From contig NC_074712.1 in assembly GCF_947242115.1 (NCBI RefSeq), positions 42,370,838 to 42,434,837 of the forward strand: a DNA stretch of 64,000 nt, given 5' to 3'. The position numbers and the translations under genes are program-made. Below are positions 26,301 through 36,023 of the stretch, one piece after another; position 1 is the stretch's first letter, and each line of letters begins with the position of its first letter. The notes beneath the pieces are model-generated. The model had not been told where the DNA came from, made no database searches, and worked only from the letters and a program-made list of their open reading frames with translations. This DNA comes from Biomphalaria glabrata. Lineage: Eukaryota > Mollusca > Gastropoda > Planorbidae.

Positions 26301-29300
26301 TATGAAGCTCTTCTGGAATTTAGAAATACTCCAAGGCAAGACACAAATCTAAGCCCAGTTCAGATGTTTTTTGGTCGGATGACTCGAACACTGATACCAA
26401 ACAAAAAGAGTAACATTAAGATTTCTACATGTCAAGAGAACATTATGAGAAGGAAAGAAAAACGTCAGATGAGTGTAAAAACGTCTTATGATAAGAAGTC
26501 AAGAAATTTAAGTCAGCTGAGAACTGGTCTATTTCCAATCTCCTAATGACCCTACATGGAGACGTGGAAGAATCCAGTCTCAAGTCAACCAGAGAGCTTA
26601 CATTATTCGAGGTGACAATGGTGCAGTATACCAAAGAAACAGGGTACATATTAACCCGAACAGAGAAACAGAAGAAGATATATTTCCCGATACTGATGAC
26701 AACTTACAGGACAATAGAACTCATAATCAACACATTCGCCACTCATCAACTCATCATTCCCTGCGACCAAGGGATCAGTTGAAGAAACCGACAAGATTCA
26801 ATGACTATGTGTCTTAATGAACTATTGAATGTTTATTTTTAAATGTGATATGTTTCATATTCATTGAAGCGTATATATGTATGTTATGTTTAGTTGTTTA
26901 TGTTGTGGTTTTGTTTTATTTTTTTTTTCTATGATACTCCCCGAAATGTTTTATTTTTTTTAAATATTTTTTTTAAAGAAAAGGGGATGTTGATATGGTG
27001 CGCAAAGGTGCACGCGTTCAATATAATAAAGTATCATTCTCCGCCATGACACTAATGGTTGTTGTTTGTATATTGCTGACTGTGAACCTAGATCTTAATT
27101 AACAATTGTATATTTTAGCAGTGTTCTTTCGGAAATCTGCTAGAAGTGTGAATTATAAGCGTATAGATTAATAAACTAATTTTAAAGTTGAACAAAGCGA
27201 AGCTCTATTCGCAAGACAAAATTGGCCCATGAACAAATCATATCCCTGCTTTTAAAAATGTATATACAAGCTATTGAAAGGCAAGGTTTGTAATTTGATA
27301 GATTTCGTTCTGACACAACTGAGCTCAAAACCTTAAAGACCAACTGAAGAGGTTTTTTTCGAAATTGAGATAGCGATTGATTTAGATAGTAGATAGCATC
27401 AAAGTTAGTTCCTAAAAATTTGAGGTTTTAGAAAAGCGTATTTATATTAGAAAAAGTAATTTGAAAGTGTAAAAAATAACGAGATTTGAAAATCAGCTTC
27501 AATTCTAGAGCAGACTATTGAATTAATATAATTATAGATAGATTATAATAATAGGACTAGTCACTAGTTTAGATCTATTTTTTCTGGTATCTAAATCTAG
27601 ATCTATAAGATCTACATCTAGATCTAGTCTACTCTACTCTCTAGCTAGTATACTAGTAGTAGTCTCTAGTATCATCAAGTACTAGTAGATCATCTAGGAC
27701 TAGGTCTAGGTATACTATACTTAGACTATACTAAGTCTAATAGTACTAGTTTTACTAGTATACACTATTAGTCTATTATAATTGTTATTATAACAAAACT
27801 AAATGGTTAGATCTATCTATATTATTTTCTATATCTCTAATTCTAGCTAGGCCTTCTAACACTTTTACTAGTCACTAAATTTTTTAATAAATTTTTTAAA
27901 ATCTATTTTACAGAAAACATATATGACATGTGGCATACAGACAAGTTTACTAGATGGATCTTTCATCATTTTGGAAATACAATATTCCCTGTGAAACAAA
28001 TCACAGAAACATTCTACAATTTTATTTTATCTAATAAATACCAATAAATGTAAATACAAAATCACATTTTAATAGAGTTCTTCATTATACACACAACATT
28101 ATTTTAGTATGTTCCTTTTCACTTGCTAGGTTTAGACAAAGTTTCGAATCAGGATTTAATATTATTAAGTCATAGCCCAAAACTCCAGCAGAATGTTAGT
28201 TAATGGCAGTGGTCAATGTTTGAACCTGAGACCACAGAGAAGACAGTTCGGAATGCAAACCACACAACTTTCTTCGTTTCGAAACCTATTCAAATTTTGA
28301 TCATTTTTAGGTTAATGCAGATCTGAATGTCCATTGCAATGATGACTTGATCTGTAAAGGGGTTACATTTTTAAAAAATAAGTTGGATCTCATTCTTCGA
28401 ATGATGCTATTTATTACAAATTGCAACGTGGAATACATATTAGAGGCCAAAAGAAAATCCACTGATGAGGGAAGACGTAGACATCGTAAAGAACATTTAA
28501 ATTGACCACCAGCTGAATATGGTTATGTCTTTGCTGGACGCGGCAAAATATCTAGTTTGCAGCTGGGCTGCGTAGCCATGGAAAATACTGCATTTCTCAT
28601 TAATCTTTCGACTCGACTGCCAGCCTTATTTATTAAACACTTTAAATTATGAATAGCTCTGCATTTTTTAATAACAATAAAAAAAATATATATATTCAGT
28701 GATTAACTGACAATAATTGGGTTACTAAAATTTAATAAAATGAGTTGCATAATTACATCAACAGTAGCCTATATGCATTACTTAACATTATATTGATACT
28801 ATAATTTATTTTCCACTTCCCTGACTTCCCAGAGAAAAGAAAAAAAGGACAACTCCTTCTCCAGTAGGATAATCTCTTTCATTTATAGTCTAAACACAAT
28901 TTAAAACTTTGTTACCTACAGTTACAGATTAACTTGCTAACTTAACTATCTAATAATCTAATGATTCTATTCCAATCAACAAATGAGTCAAGCGTGAGAT
29001 AAATAAAAACTTTAATTTTTAGATATTTATTTATAGAACTATGTAAGTATATAGGACCGAATATACGGTACGAATATATTTAAATAAGAGTGTAATAAAA
29101 TCCATATTTCGTATATTATTAATATTATAGAATTGGTAGATCTAGGTCTAATTTTTGCCTTATAGATTAGTTTTTAGAAATTTAGATCTAGTACTTTTTT
29201 TACTAGTAGATCTAAATCAGACTACTTTTAAGTCTAAGTTATGGTTTAAGTTAAAGCTATTTGCCTAGTGTTGTACGGGGTTGTGACTCTAGATTCAAAC

Positions 29301-31658
29301 TAAATATAATCGTATACTACAATAACTACATTGAATGAGCTCAACATTCACATTGTAATAATTGTTTTTTTCCCATATTGGGCCTATTTAGGGACGACTA
29401 TAGGTTAATAATCACTATTAAGTGTATAGATAGAGTATATAATTTTAAACTTTGTTTTTCTAGGTCTAGGCCCAGCACCTCGATCGGATCAGTCTAAATA
29501 GATAGGTCTTATCTCTAAATATCCAATACTACTATTACTAGATCTAGACTTCATCTAATTGGATTTAGATCTAAATTTAGGTCTACTTCATACATCATTA
29601 ATGATCTGAGAAAAGAACTCTGCTCTTGATCAAAAGCAGTAGATCTAGAACTAGAATAAGCCTGAAGCAGTAACATAAGCCATAAATTGCGTAACTTGAC
29701 TAAAACGAAACATGTGAACTGAGGCTCGCGGTACTGCGTGGGCTGAAACGCTGTTCGCTTGACTAGATCAAGAATAAGCCGACAAACAGTAGATCTAACA
29801 TGCAAAGCCATAAATTGCGTGATTTGACCTAATTTCCCCAACTCTAACATCCACTTTTTATAAATTGGCGTGTTTTAGTCGCCTTTGTTTTTAGAAACTA
29901 GCATTCCTGTAAAAAGGAATAGGGAAATACGCTAAGCCATAAACTGAAAAATTTGACCTAATTTCCCTTAAACTACGTCATCGACCTTGGTTGTCTGGGA
30001 AATACTGATCTCGAATGGCTTCGAGATTGTGAAATTTAATAGTCCCTAAAACTCACATTAAATTGCTTATATCTAAATAATTACAAAGAATATATGTCTA
30101 AAATTTCGTATGTATGTTTTTTTAAGCATTATGAATCTAAAAAAAAGTATAACACCAGTTTCCGCGTCTGACCCCAAAACCTCTTCAGTTGGTCTTTAAT
30201 ATTTTTAAAGCACAATATAGTCCTTCAATATAGTCAACTAAAGAAAGACAAGGATTTGGTTCTTACCTGTTCATTTCGTCCCAGAACGCAACCCCAGAGC
30301 AAAACAGATCTGTCGTGTTGATCATCTCTAGCGGTGTAAGATGCTCCGTTGTCCAGCAGAAAGTGAAAGATGCGGTTCCTTATTTTCTCATCCTCTATAT
30401 GTAGAGCGGCCACAAGAGCTCCAAAGCCGTAATCGTTTTTAGTATTGATCTGCACTCCTCGGTCTAGAAAGCGCTGGATCTAGACAATGGCAAATAAGCC
30501 GTGAATTTAAACGAAGAAAAAAAAAGATTTTATGTTCGAATAGAGTAGGAAAGTGGTTTAAATAAAAGGGGAAAGTATGTTTAAACATCTGTTTAAAAAA
30601 ATATTTTTCCTTTCGGGTGCTATTAAGGTTTGTGAGTCCTGTAAAGTTGAATTTGTATGAGCAGCAGTCTACAAAGTAGTGGTGTGCTCTACTGTGCATC
30701 CAACACATCTGCAGACGCCTTCATTTTTCACCAATAATGAAAACGTCTCAACAGAGATGTGACGCAGCCAAAGTCTTTCATATTGTTAAAAAAGAAACCC
30801 TTATCAACCATATCAAGATTTGAATCTGTTACATAATCGTATTCAGTGATAAATGCTTGCACATTTATTTAAGAACAGTTCATGAATCTAAAAAAAAATT
30901 GTTTTCAAAATGCGAATAAGTTACCTCCCCTCTCAATTAGCACCATTTAAAATAAATATATCATAATCCATTTAAAATAGACAAACATACATAGCTTATA
31001 TATCTTGTTTATTAGAAATATAAGCATGTAGGGTCTATTGCAATTAGTTTTAAACGTTCCATTTTTTAATATAATTCTATTAATTATTCAGTATCTATAT
31101 TAGGCCTGCATTTAAAGTATCTATAACAATTATTTTCTATAAAAAAAAATGTGTAGGTCAAAATATGAGATGTTTGGCTGAAAGGCTAAAACTACCTGGC
31201 TACGGCGTGGCCACTTAAAAAGGGGGCTCGAGTTCGAATCCCGACTCGAGCAGAGTTGTGTCTAAAGTCAGCATGGAAACCTCCCATACCTGCTCTCCAC
31301 ACTGGTCCACAAATGAGATTGGACCATAAGGCACTGAGCATGCTATAAACATGACAAATTTTAAAATGCTAGATAGACTATGCTGAATAATGTTGATTTT
31401 GTTCTCATTTTTCTAAATCTCTTTCCCATTTTTTAAAATCTGAAAACTGAACAAAGTCTATTTAGAAATGTGGTTGTTAACACGCCATACTCTCACCTTC
31501 GTTTGATTTCCTGACATAATAGCTTGTATAAACTTGTTGGCGAGAGTTAACTTGATGTCTTTTGAGACATTCTTTGCTTTATGAGTCAGCCTCAGTGTAG
31601 GCACTGGATCTCTGATGATAGCCTCTTGAAAAGGGGAACTACCATTTCTAACAGCCAT
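11363..31658 (-). CDS. Ankyrin-repeat protein, three exons (partial 5' end possible)
   Basis: Exons on the minus strand: 31658-31497 (donor GTGAGA), 30479-30267 (acceptor tgtctag, donor GTAAGA) and 12442-11363 (acceptor atttgcag, stop at 11363). All junctions are phase 0, giving 484 codons. Ankyrin-type helices span about residues 45-225: IQRFLDRGVQINTKNDYGFG, FLLDNGASYTARDD, VRVLLEEAGGDMNLMDKDKD, GNTALHHAVLTGNLPLVELL and GSTAYLLARRLGYKDIAQHL. The junction between exons 2 and 3 falls inside one repeat and restores it exactly, strong support for the model. The C-terminal half is polar with basic patches and ends RRDKKK. Ankyrin domains bind other proteins; no enzyme domain is seen and the family is not recognised. 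The ATG at 31658 has a good context (AAGATGG) but follows a 12-base A run; see the finding on a possible upstream extension. Intron 2 (12443-30266) is about 17.8 kb and packed with repeats and a nested opposite-strand gene. Confidence 0.85.
12443..13056. other. Ankyrin gene intron 2, unannotated part
   Basis: AT-rich intron sequence next to the acceptor of the last ankyrin exon. Apart from poly-A/T runs no element is recognised. Confidence 0.5.
13057..14745. repeat. Tandem array of ~390-450-bp units
   Basis: Two nearly identical units, 13057-13445 and 13446-13834, have a period of 389 bp; I found two substitutions. They are followed by two diverged relatives (about 13835-14290 and 14290-14745). 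The relatives share blocks such as atgtagatct followed by ctttctttttattt, aacattgtgggtgtgtcttg and cattattact. The gradient from identical to diverged copies indicates stepwise duplication, the latest very recent. The 75-codon frame at 13365-13592 crosses the unit junction and is not a gene. Confidence 0.85.
14746..15160. other. Intron sequence, no gene seen
   Basis: No motif or coding signal recognised. The 64-codon minus frame at 14886-15080 has no supporting features. Confidence 0.4.
15175..15465 (+). repeat. Left arm of a ~290-bp inverted repeat
   Basis: The segment from about catggaactatactaatgg to gatcgtcacaaaag recurs almost identically in reverse complement at about 22,816-23,092. 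I noticed only a few differences in roughly 290 bp, including one base in a T run. Beyond gtcacaaaag the inner flanks keep only patchy similarity (gccactt, aaatctggat). It lies in ankyrin intron 2. No coding function or known element was recognised. Confidence 0.85.
15466..17980. other. Intron sequence with AGATCT-rich blocks
   Basis: About 16,040-17,500 is unusually dense in tagatct/agatcta words and their half sites. No gene was found. Confidence 0.5.
18000..18506 (+). CDS. Small nested gene, predicted 51-aa membrane peptide
   Basis: Exon A follows an acceptor (gtaatgtttcag, from 17982). It has an ideal start context (accATGG at 18000) and ends at 18088 before GTAAGT. Exon B follows taattacag (from 18440) and the joined frame stops at TAA 18504-18506. 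A further donor (AAAG then GTAAGG at 18509) just after the stop suggests a 3' UTR intron. The 51-residue product starts MATSSDDVPEWLKDH, has an aromatic hydrophobic segment at about residues 17-33 (YTISTLWASIQYLIYVW) and continues with KCKKKACIPEK. That pattern fits a tail-anchored or single-span microprotein with a positive inside flank. An AATAAA lies at about 19,831. The gene is on the opposite strand inside ankyrin intron 2. I do not recognise the family. Without splicing exon A gives only 30 codons, so the evidence is the splice motifs plus the Kozak context. Confidence 0.5.
18511..19898. other. Possible 3' UTR/intron of the nested gene
   Basis: No coding region. An AATAAA near 19,831 followed by a T-rich stretch could be the polyadenylation site of the 18.0-kb gene. 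A taat-rich palindromic patch (attaattaattaatt) lies near 19,566. Confidence 0.4.
19899..20311 (+). mobile_element. 5'-truncated RTE-like LINE tail with 21-bp target duplication
   Basis: A 371-bp insert (19920-20290) is flanked by a perfect 21-bp direct repeat (19899-19919 and 20291-20311, beginning acaggtcattag). Inside, the + strand encodes the end of a non-LTR retrotransposon protein: HYIDVIKRDLKSVNI, NWEDIALDRNRWRD, and in another frame CAICGRECLSKIGLHSHMRKC-like finger residues. It ends with a gatgatgat tail. Long target duplications, 5' truncation and a simple 3' tail are signatures of target-primed reverse transcription. The intact duplication suggests a recent event, although the protein frame is broken. 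Confidence 0.85.
20312..21110. other. Intron sequence, no gene seen
   Basis: AT-rich, with no recognised element. Confidence 0.4.
21116..21475 (+). pseudogene. LINE C-terminus relic (zinc-finger type)
   Basis: Broken + strand frames give WLHTASERDSW-like and DDNGYACAQCGIICRSQLGL segments followed by SHWKHS. These are typical of the C-terminal C2H2 finger of RTE-like LINE proteins. The same family occurs at 19,920 and 28,440. Frame breaks and weak ends mark it as old. Confidence 0.65.
21480..22800. other. Intron sequence with AGATCT-rich block
   Basis: About 21,830-22,200 is dense in tagatct words. A 24-base T run lies near 22,450 and an A run near 22,558. No gene was found. Confidence 0.4.
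22816..23092 (-). repeat. Right arm of the ~290-bp inverted repeat
   Basis: Reverse complement of the segment at 15,175-15,465, about 7.4 kb away, with only a few mismatches. The inner flank is diverged. The arm ends about 80 bp before an LTR element at 23,171. Confidence 0.85.
23171..23287 (+). repeat. 5' long terminal repeat (117 bp)
   Basis: Starts TGTT and ends AACA; pairs with the copy at 26,988-27,104. Unusually short for a Ty3/gypsy element. Confidence 0.9.
26988..27104 (+). repeat. 3' long terminal repeat (117 bp)
   Basis: Directly preceded by a purine-rich tract. Three differences from the 5' repeat. Confidence 0.9.
28445..28640 (+). pseudogene. LINE C-terminus relic inside the TTAA element
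   Basis: Broken + strand frames read roughly EYGYVF-GRGKISSLQLG then an SHG-type finger, matching the C2H2-like tail seen at 21,116 and 19,920. Old and frame-broken. Confidence 0.5.
29678..29970. repeat. Degenerate ~127-bp spaced repeat, 3 copies
   Basis: The phrase aagccataaattgcgt followed by a ttgacctaatttccc-like tail occurs at about 29,679, 29,808 and 29,932, with increasing divergence. Probably internal repeats of the surrounding TTAA-flanked element. Confidence 0.55.
31185..31355 (+). mobile_element. tRNA-derived SINE
   Basis: A tRNA-like head contains a B-box-like gagttcgaatcccgac within a stem (ctcgagttcgaatcccgactcgag), preceded by an A-box-like ctggctacggcgtgg. The body and tail read cctcccatacctgctctcc and gcactgagcatgctataaac. 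The tail type is shared with SINEs common in molluscs and other animals. It lies about 140 bp downstream of the first ankyrin exon donor, within intron 1. Confidence 0.7.
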
Positions 31659-31808
31659 CTTTTTTTTTTTTAACAACTGTTTTGTAGTCTATTGTGTAAA
31701 CATTGCTTTCTGATCCATTGACCGTTTCATATAAAGCTGTTGTCTCAAGACTAGAACTGCTTTGAGCTATAACCTCAGGTGTGTTGGAAGTTTTGGTGAC
31801 AGTTAAAT
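31659..31808 (-). other. Open 5' extension of the first ankyrin exon
   Basis: Upstream of the ATG at 31658 the minus strand stays open from an acceptor-like site (tttttttcctcttaag, exon from 31808). About 50 codons contain NTPEVIAQSSS, TTALYETVNGSESNVY and TIDYKTVVKKKK. This frame meets the ankyrin frame at a run of 12 adenines and is offset by one base. With 11 A the two frames would be continuous. It may be protein-coding with a homopolymer-length error or polymorphism, or simply a 5' UTR that happens to be open. Confidence 0.4.
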
Positions 31809-31829
31809 CTTAAGAGGAAAAAAAGTAAT

Positions 31830-32311
31830 AGTTAATGTTAGCTTACTTGTTTACTGTTTTATAAGTGTCACTTAGAATGTTCGGAAAATTATTATATGGT
31901 TATTTATTTTCACATTTTAGTGCAGGCTATTTAAAACAAAGAGTATAGCCTGCAACGCTTAGATCTGACTCGTCGAAGTGTCATCATCAATTGAAAAGTA
32001 GAGTAATTATCCCTTTTATGACTCTTTGTCCAGGGAAAGGCTTTTATCTTAGATCTAGCTTGCACTATCTAGACTCTTACATTTGGTGATAAATTACGTT
32101 CTTACAATTAAAATGCAGAAACCAATAGACCCTAAGCAGCCTAAATGCGATTGACACATCTACTTTTGGGGAGATAATAAGGTGCTAAAGAAAAATGTAG
32201 TCTTTCGATTTGTGAACTCAACCTAACGTAATTATAAACTTCACCCTGTAAAACGCACGCCTTTCAGTGTGTTTCCTTTCCTGAGCTATTTGAGATATAT
32301 GCCCTTGGGGA
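31830..32311. other. Upstream region of the ankyrin gene, no further gene seen
   Basis: Contains one AGATCT cluster. No TATA-type promoter was singled out. Confidence 0.4.
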
Positions 32312-32772
32312 CAGGGCAGGCCATAACAATTGCGAGGCCCTATGCGAAACGGATTGCGCGGGGCCCAGTGTGGGTAGGGATAAGCATAATATCAAAATTA
32401 AGATTTTGTATTAGAAAATAAATTCGTCTTTGCAATAATTTTTATGAAATGAAAGCTGACAATGCCGTTTTTTTAATCGCGCGTAGGATTGGCACCCCAA
32501 ATTTGACAATTTTGTCTATTTTTCAAGAGATTTTATGAGTTCTTTGGAGATTTTTATAATTTCTGGATATTTTCAAGACTTTTTCGTATATTTTGCAATT
32601 ACAGGAGATTTCCAGAAGGCTCTAGAAAAACAGGAGGCCGCGGAAACCCTTTTATTATATGTAAAAGTCATAATGGTTTAATTTAATAATTTACACCTAG
32701 AATTAGCGCGGGGCCTTTTGAAAGTGCAGGGCCCCTCTGCGACCGCAGGGCCCCTGGTAACCAGCATAAGGC
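32312..32772 (-). mobile_element. hAT-like non-autonomous element, CAGGGC-GGCC family
   Basis: One end starts cagggcaggccataac and the other, in reverse complement, reads ccttatgctggtt. The GC-rich inner blocks gaggccctatgcgaaa and gcgcggggccc match the element at 34,660. The block around 32,690 (cacctagaattagcgcgg) matches the fragment at 1,833. No transposase is visible. Same family as those two pieces. Confidence 0.55.
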
Positions 32773-33977
32773 ATTTTTTCTTTTGCTTTTTTTCTTCAAA
32801 ATGATTGAAAATGTCCATGAAACCATTTTTCTGGCTAAGCTTGTGTTGCCTATAAGTAAATCCAATTCGGCATTATAGTTACAGAAGAAACGCAGCACAA
32901 AGAAATCAGAGAAATAATTAAACAGTTTCAATTCAACAGGCACATTACGTTGAGCTAAACCCTCTCTGTACAGTATGATTTTTACAAAAACAATTCATTT
33001 CACCATATTTGTTAGGGTCGAAGTACGCACGATCTTTATGAAAATAGTCTTTATGCGTCCTAAATCTAGTGTAATCCATCATCCTCCTCAAGTCAATAGC
33101 ATTGGGTGCTAGGTTTATTTTTGTGCAGAATTGAGATTAGTTTCCTGTTGAAAGATGGAATAACAAGTCTTATATAAGTGGTGCGATTTCTAGCTATTCT
33201 ATTTCTGTGCTGAATGAATTTTTTTTCCTGATTAAAGGATGGAATGGCAACTCTTGGACTACATGGTAAAATGTCAACACCTTCATTAAATGCGAACTTT
33301 GGGCATGACATGAGTTTTTGCAATGTCATTACACAACAGAGAAGTGCCTAAGTTTGAACAATTGTAAACAATCGAGTAATTTTGTGTTTTTAACGTAGGC
33401 TATTTAAGAAATGACTATTGATAAAAAAAAACCCCACATCTTTGCATGTTTATTGCCAATTATGATCTTTAATATCGTTTTGACAAATGTTTACTTTTAT
33501 CGGATCCCGCTGATTGGGGGTCAATAAAAACTAAAACTACATCTTTTGGACCCCCAAAAATGCAGACAGATGAGCTACATGTAAACCAACCCAATGAGAA
33601 ACTTAACATTTGATTTATCGATTTATCTAAATTCATGTTTCGTCATTTGTTGTGACGCACAAAATAGCTGTATACTGTGCATAGTCAATAAACAAAGCTT
33701 CCTTTCGACCTAAATGCAGGCATATCTAAAGTTTAATAGAGGTCTGTGAAACAGGCAAAAATACTTAAAATACGTCCATTACTCTCTAACACCCATCTTA
33801 GGTAACAATCTAAGTTTAAAGACTCCATTGGTGTCCTATATTTTTTTTATTCAATTTAGAACATATCAGGCCTTTATCAGACCCTTCGACAGCTAAACGT
33901 TTATTTAAGTTCAGCTCACCAGATTTATATTTTGATGCAATATTTTGTCTCGATGTATTTAGTAAACTGAAACACAG
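32773..33977. other. Intergenic, no gene recognised
   Basis: Around 33,110-33,280 two ~95-bp segments with similar wording (cctgttgaaagatggaat and cctgattaaaggatggaat) form a diverged tandem pair and explain the repetitive 78-codon minus frame at 33,093-33,329. The 129-codon + frame at 33,978-34,367 has no recognisable domain. Confidence 0.4.
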
Positions 33978-34659
33978 ATGACAAATATCGGTCGTTACAG
34001 TGGTGTTGATTTTTTAATGCAATTTGAGAGCCGCTGTATTGTACAGGATGTGGAGAACTCAATAAAAACACTATTTGTTGTCCACAGTAATCCAGGTGAG
34101 GTCAATGTAATTAACAGGATTTTGTGTTTCTCTGTGTTGCAGTATATTATAGGCCTACTTGCAGCACGAGTTCGATCAGGGCTGCGTTACAGATCAATAC
34201 TAAATCGGTATCGAATATTAAGTGCTTCGAAGTTCGAGGCCGGGTTGAGAAACATTGACAAAGCGGAGAATCAATCAAATGATATTTTGTCTAAATTTAT
34301 TTTTTGTAAAAAAAAAAAAAAGGAAAATACAATTATTTTTTTTTATATAAAAGTCTATTTATTATAGCCTTAGTCTTCTAATTCATAGATTAGAAATAAC
34401 ATTTAAGTATTTTTAAAATTCCTTTTTGACAGATTTAGGCAGACTTAACTCACAATAGTAGCCTACAGTGTAGAAAGCAGTTAAGGCCAGGCTTATTAAA
34501 AAAAAAAAAGACTGCGTAGCCAATTAGATCTTGTTTCCAAAAATGTAGAATATATTATTGCAGCCCTACACAAATAGATATTTGGCATTTGTGAATTTTA
34601 TGAACGGCTGTTTAATAATATTAGAATGCATCAATTAAATTATATTTACGAGTCCAAGC

Positions 34660-35140
34660 AGAGCCGGCCTTGGGTAATGAGAGGCCCTATGAGAAATGAA
34701 TTTGGTGGCCCCAAATAAAATAGAAAAATAAAAATAAACTCCATACAAATAAAATACCGCAATTTCAATTGTTTGGTTGAAGCAATCAATGCCGACGAGT
34801 AACAAAATTTAATAAAGCACGTCTTTGCATTGTCCGTTTTTCGTTTGCACTTTGTAGCACCAGACTAACATTATAACATTTTGACATAATTACCAATAGG
34901 AAACAACAGAGTTCTTCTAACATAGATAGTCTAATAAGTAGATCTTAACATTCACGAATAAACATTGAGCTAAATTAGACACTTCTTACAGCTAGGCCAA
35001 CAGACGTAGATCTCTGCTATCTTGGAGATTTCATCCAGGTTTCGCAATTTTTCTCACATTTTTTTTTTCATGTGCGAGGTCCCAACCAATTGGAGGCCCT
35101 AGACGGCTACTTAGTTTGCCCATGCCAAAGGCCGGTCCTG
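34660..35140. mobile_element. hAT-like non-autonomous element with imperfect 8-bp flanks
   Basis: Left end agagccggccttggg and right end ccaaaggccggtcct are inverted relatives. Flanking octamers gtccaagc and gtccatac match at six of eight positions, suggesting an old 8-bp target duplication as used by hAT elements. Inner ends share gaggccct. About 480 bp, no coding capacity. Confidence 0.6.
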
Positions 35141-35149
35141 GTCCATACT

Positions 35150-35815
35150 TAAATAGTGACATCGGTTTTGACACATATGTACTCTTAAGTTCGAGAAACA
35201 CAAAAGATATACTTTTGGAAAAACATTCTTAAAGCTGTACAGGTTTAAGATGGTGAAATAGATTGTTCAAGAATGCTATGAAACAAATATTTCTAACAAT
35301 AATGTTTCACGGTGTATTTCACACATGGCTTAAAACAAATGACTAAGAAAGACAGTTAGACGAAACATTTTTTTTTGTTTAAATAGGAAAAATCATTTGA
35401 TGTTAGTGCAAAATGAACATACATATTTTCATCACATCTATCAATATAAAGTGTATTACGTCAGGTGTTATCAAAAATAGTTACTTTGATTATTGCTCTT
35501 GAAAAAAAACTATTTATACTGCCCAACTAAATGGACTCCCATTGAGTGACTGCCATAGTACCCGTCTGCTACAAAGACATTAGTCGTCGCTGGTCACTGA
35601 AAGGTGAGATCGAAACAGAACTGCATAAATTTGACGATTTCTTATCTTATATGATATAGACCTTACTTCTAAAAAGAAGATTTAAGAAAATTTTGCTACT
35701 AAAATTTTGCAATGATTAGGCCTACGTGCTGACTGCAAATTGTTTCATTCAATTTTCTAAGACCATTAAAAATACAATAAAATAAAGACTAAATAAAGAA
35801 AACTAGAAATAGGTG
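35150..35815. other. Intergenic, no gene seen
   Basis: AT-rich; nothing recognised. Confidence 0.4.
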
Positions 35816-35905
35816 TAACGCGGCTGCCACGCCATAAGGTAAGGCTGCTAGGCCGAGTTGTATGCACTGCCATCACAATGGTTCTGAGTTTGAACAGCAG
35901 GCCTT
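35816..35905 (+). mobile_element. Possible SINE head
   Basis: A GC-richer stretch (gcggctgccacgcc, ggctgctaggcc, ggttctgagtttgaacagc) has loose resemblance to the tRNA-like head of the 31.2-kb SINE, including a B-box-like segment. Weak evidence. Confidence 0.3.
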
Positions 35906-36023
35906 AAAAGTTAATGACACTTTGTTACATTTCAAAATATTATTTTATAGCTTTTTTGAAGTTAATAAACTTGTGAGGTTTTTTTTCTAGCTCCTCCAAT
36001 ACACGTTGTTTCAACCTCAGTAC

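Larger units (their letters stand above)
23171..27104 (+). mobile_element. Broken Ty3/gypsy-type LTR retrotransposon
   Basis: Fossil element of about 3.9 kb with direct terminal repeats of 117 bp (23171-23287 and 26988-27104). Each starts TGTTGATATGG and ends TTAATTAACA. The repeats differ at three positions (about 2.6 percent), implying a fairly young insertion. A primer-binding-site-like tggtggcagcggtg follows the 5' repeat, and a purine tract (aaagaaaagggga) precedes the 3' repeat. Between them, in the usual Ty3 order, lie gag-like sequence, a short protease-like part, reverse transcriptase (YVDDII box), RNase H and integrase (HHCC-type finger and catalytic core). The element is shorter than typical full-length relatives and looks broken in a handful of places. 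The flanking bases cttgt and attgt may be a worn 5-bp target duplication. It sits in ankyrin intron 2. Confidence 0.92.
27333..30199. mobile_element. Candidate TTAA-flanked non-autonomous DNA transposon (2.86 kb)
   Basis: At 27,333 the sequence TTAA is followed by AGACCAACTGAAGAGGTTTT. At the other end the exact reverse complement is followed by TTAA (30,196-30,199). The element would be 27,337-30,195 with roughly 20-bp inverted ends and a TTAA target duplication, the pattern of piggyBac and Kolobok superfamilies. No transposase frame is visible inside. The 99-codon minus frame at 29,551-29,850 has no recognisable domain. Internal sequence includes an AGATCT-rich block, a LINE relic and three spaced copies of an aagccataaattgcgt repeat. 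The right end stops 72 bp from the donor of ankyrin exon 2. Confidence 0.6.

Noticed and set aside
31185-31355. Functional tRNA gene
   Set aside because: It has a B box, but the arms do not form a full cloverleaf and a SINE body follows.
33978-34367. 129-codon + strand ORF
   Set aside because: No domain recognised; the end is poly-lysine from an A run. Splice-like motifs inside it are not enough to call a gene.
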